From Natronolimnobius baerhuensis (GTDB lineage: Archaea > Halobacteriota > Halobacteria > Halobacteriales > Natrialbaceae): a DNA stretch of 64,000 nt. A model generated the notes under the pieces. That model searched no databases, was not told the origin of the DNA, and saw only the letters and a program-made list of their open reading frames with translations. The stretch covers positions 186,001-250,000 of the forward strand of contig NZ_MWPH01000004.1 in NCBI RefSeq assembly GCF_002177135.1, written 5' to 3'. How positions within the stretch are numbered: position 1 is the first letter of the stretch; every line of letters starts with the position of its first letter. Shown in pieces: positions 63,529-64,000 of this stretch. The translations under genes and the position numbers were made by a program.

Positions 63529-64000
63529 TCAGTCACTCCGATCAGGACCGGCTTTCCAGTCCCATTCACCAGCCGACTGATTACTCGAGTCGGTTGCGGG
63601 TCCTAGATCACCGTCGTCCGGGGTAGTTGGGTCGCGGATCGCCAACGTCCACCTACTAGTGTTCCAGTAGGGGTCAGTTGGCGATTCGTGAATGTCTACA
63701 ACGCCTGCATTCGGTAGTCCTGAGTCGCTATACAGCGTCGCTCCGTTCGGACCGCTCTCCGGGATGGCTTGCACCGCGGGTTCACCGTGACCGTCGTCGC
63801 CGAGGCGCTCGAGCGTCTGGCGAACGTGCTCCTTGCTGCAGTCGACGACGTCGGCGATCTCTCGTGTCGTCTTCGCACCAGTACTCGAGCGGAGTTCCTC
63901 GACGATCGCCTCCTGGTAGTCGGTGAAGACCCACTCGACGCCCGGTGTCTGGACGTCGGCGAACCCGGCGGGCATCGCATCCGTACGAACGAACACCGTC
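63529..64000 (-). CDS. Winged-helix protein, possibly 5'-truncated by the window edge
   Basis: At least 155 residues; in-frame starts are ATG 63975 and GTG 63996, but the frame is still open at the edge. It has a winged helix (FTDYQEAIVEELRSSTGAKTTREIADVVDCSKEHVRQTLERLGDDG) followed by a beta segment containing GATLYSDSGLPNAGVVDI and a C-terminal acidic tail. Likely a viral transcription regulator. Confidence 0.6.
   Translation of the reverse strand, partial: TVFVRTDAMPAGFADVQTPGVEWVFTDYQEAIVEELRSSTGAKTTREIADVVDCSKEHVRQTLERLGDDGHGEPAVQAIPESGPNGATLYSDSGLPNAGVVDIHESPTDPYWNTSRWTLAIRDPTTPDDGDLGPATDSSNQSAGEWDWKAGPDRSD

Larger units (their letters stand above)
25646..64000. mobile_element. Integrated head-tail (siphovirus-like) haloarchaeal provirus, right end outside window
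   Basis: The left boundary is set by the tRNA-like att sequence and the adjacent tyrosine integrase. Inside are regulators, a viral Orc1/Cdc6, and a complete morphogenesis set: terminase small and large subunits, portal, MuF, protease-scaffold, decoration, major capsid, connectors, tail tube, chaperones, tape measure, baseplate, spike. A sheath gene is absent between the terminator and tube genes, so a non-contractile tail is inferred. No lysis gene is recognisable. All late genes look intact, so the element may still be inducible. Confidence 0.88.

Noticed and set aside
1-64000. CRISPR arrays, rRNA or intact tRNA genes, insertion sequence transposases, retroelement/diversity-generating elements
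   Set aside because: Scanned for repeats, cloverleaf-like segments and transposase motifs; none found apart from the tRNA 3'-end-like att sequence.

Overview
This is a haloarchaeal chromosome segment carrying most of an integrated head-tail virus. Evidence for a haloarchaeon is the high-GC, acidic-residue-rich coding, the many CTCGAG words (Leu-Glu codon pairs), leaderless genes with TATA boxes about 26-30 bases upstream, three HalOD1-type small proteins, a Bat-type GAF/HTH_10 regulator, VapBC and Agl-like glycosylation genes. The style suggests the Natrialbales (Natrinema/Natrialba/Natronorubrum group), but that is inference and no species is claimed.

Bases 1-25,645 are host chromosome. The left part is a surface-polysaccharide / N-glycosylation neighbourhood: two family-2 glycosyltransferases, a methyltransferase, a polyprenyl-phosphate sugar transferase, an AglB/STT3-like oligosaccharyltransferase, an AglF-like nucleotidyltransferase and several secreted or membrane proteins. 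The middle part is mixed housekeeping: PAP2 phosphatase, E2-like acyltransferase, VapBC, endonuclease III, FMN reductase, an orphan beta-class DNA methyltransferase and a Bat-like sensor regulator.

Bases from about 25,646 to beyond the right edge are a provirus. A 27-bp sequence resembling a tRNA 3' end (25646-25672, minus) lies directly before a tyrosine integrase gene and is the likely attL. The early region (26.9-36.6 kb) is mostly leftward small overlapping genes, many with paired cysteines. It also has rightward winged-helix regulators at 31506 and 36781 and a viral Orc1/Cdc6 initiator. An accessory island (33.9-34.6 and 37.3-41.9 kb), partly AT-rich, carries membrane, Tat-exported and lipoprotein genes. 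A long leftward late operon (62.5 to 41.9 kb) then encodes, in transcription order: terminase subunits, portal, MuF-like protein, protease-scaffold, decoration protein, major capsid protein, connector/stopper/terminator proteins, tail tube, tail assembly chaperones, tape measure, baseplate/hub, beta-helix tail spike, an unexpected methyltransferase and a last tail protein. No sheath gene is seen, so a siphovirus-like long non-contractile tail is inferred. More winged-helix genes lie at 62.7-64.0 kb. The right attachment site is outside the window.

The most striking signal is in the tail chaperone region (50388-50998). The first ORF ends in a canonical A AAA AAG slippery heptamer. Eight bases later comes a perfect 9-bp stem-loop, and the -1 frame is open into a small Trp-rich ORF that overlaps the tape-measure start. 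This is the full architecture of a programmed -1 frameshift making a G-GT tail chaperone pair, here in an archaeal provirus. Other notable signals are a duplicated promoter-plus-lipoprotein-leader module, a promoter/operator element shared by two early genes, an antisense micro-gene, and a sugar- or small-molecule-type methyltransferase inserted in the tail cluster.
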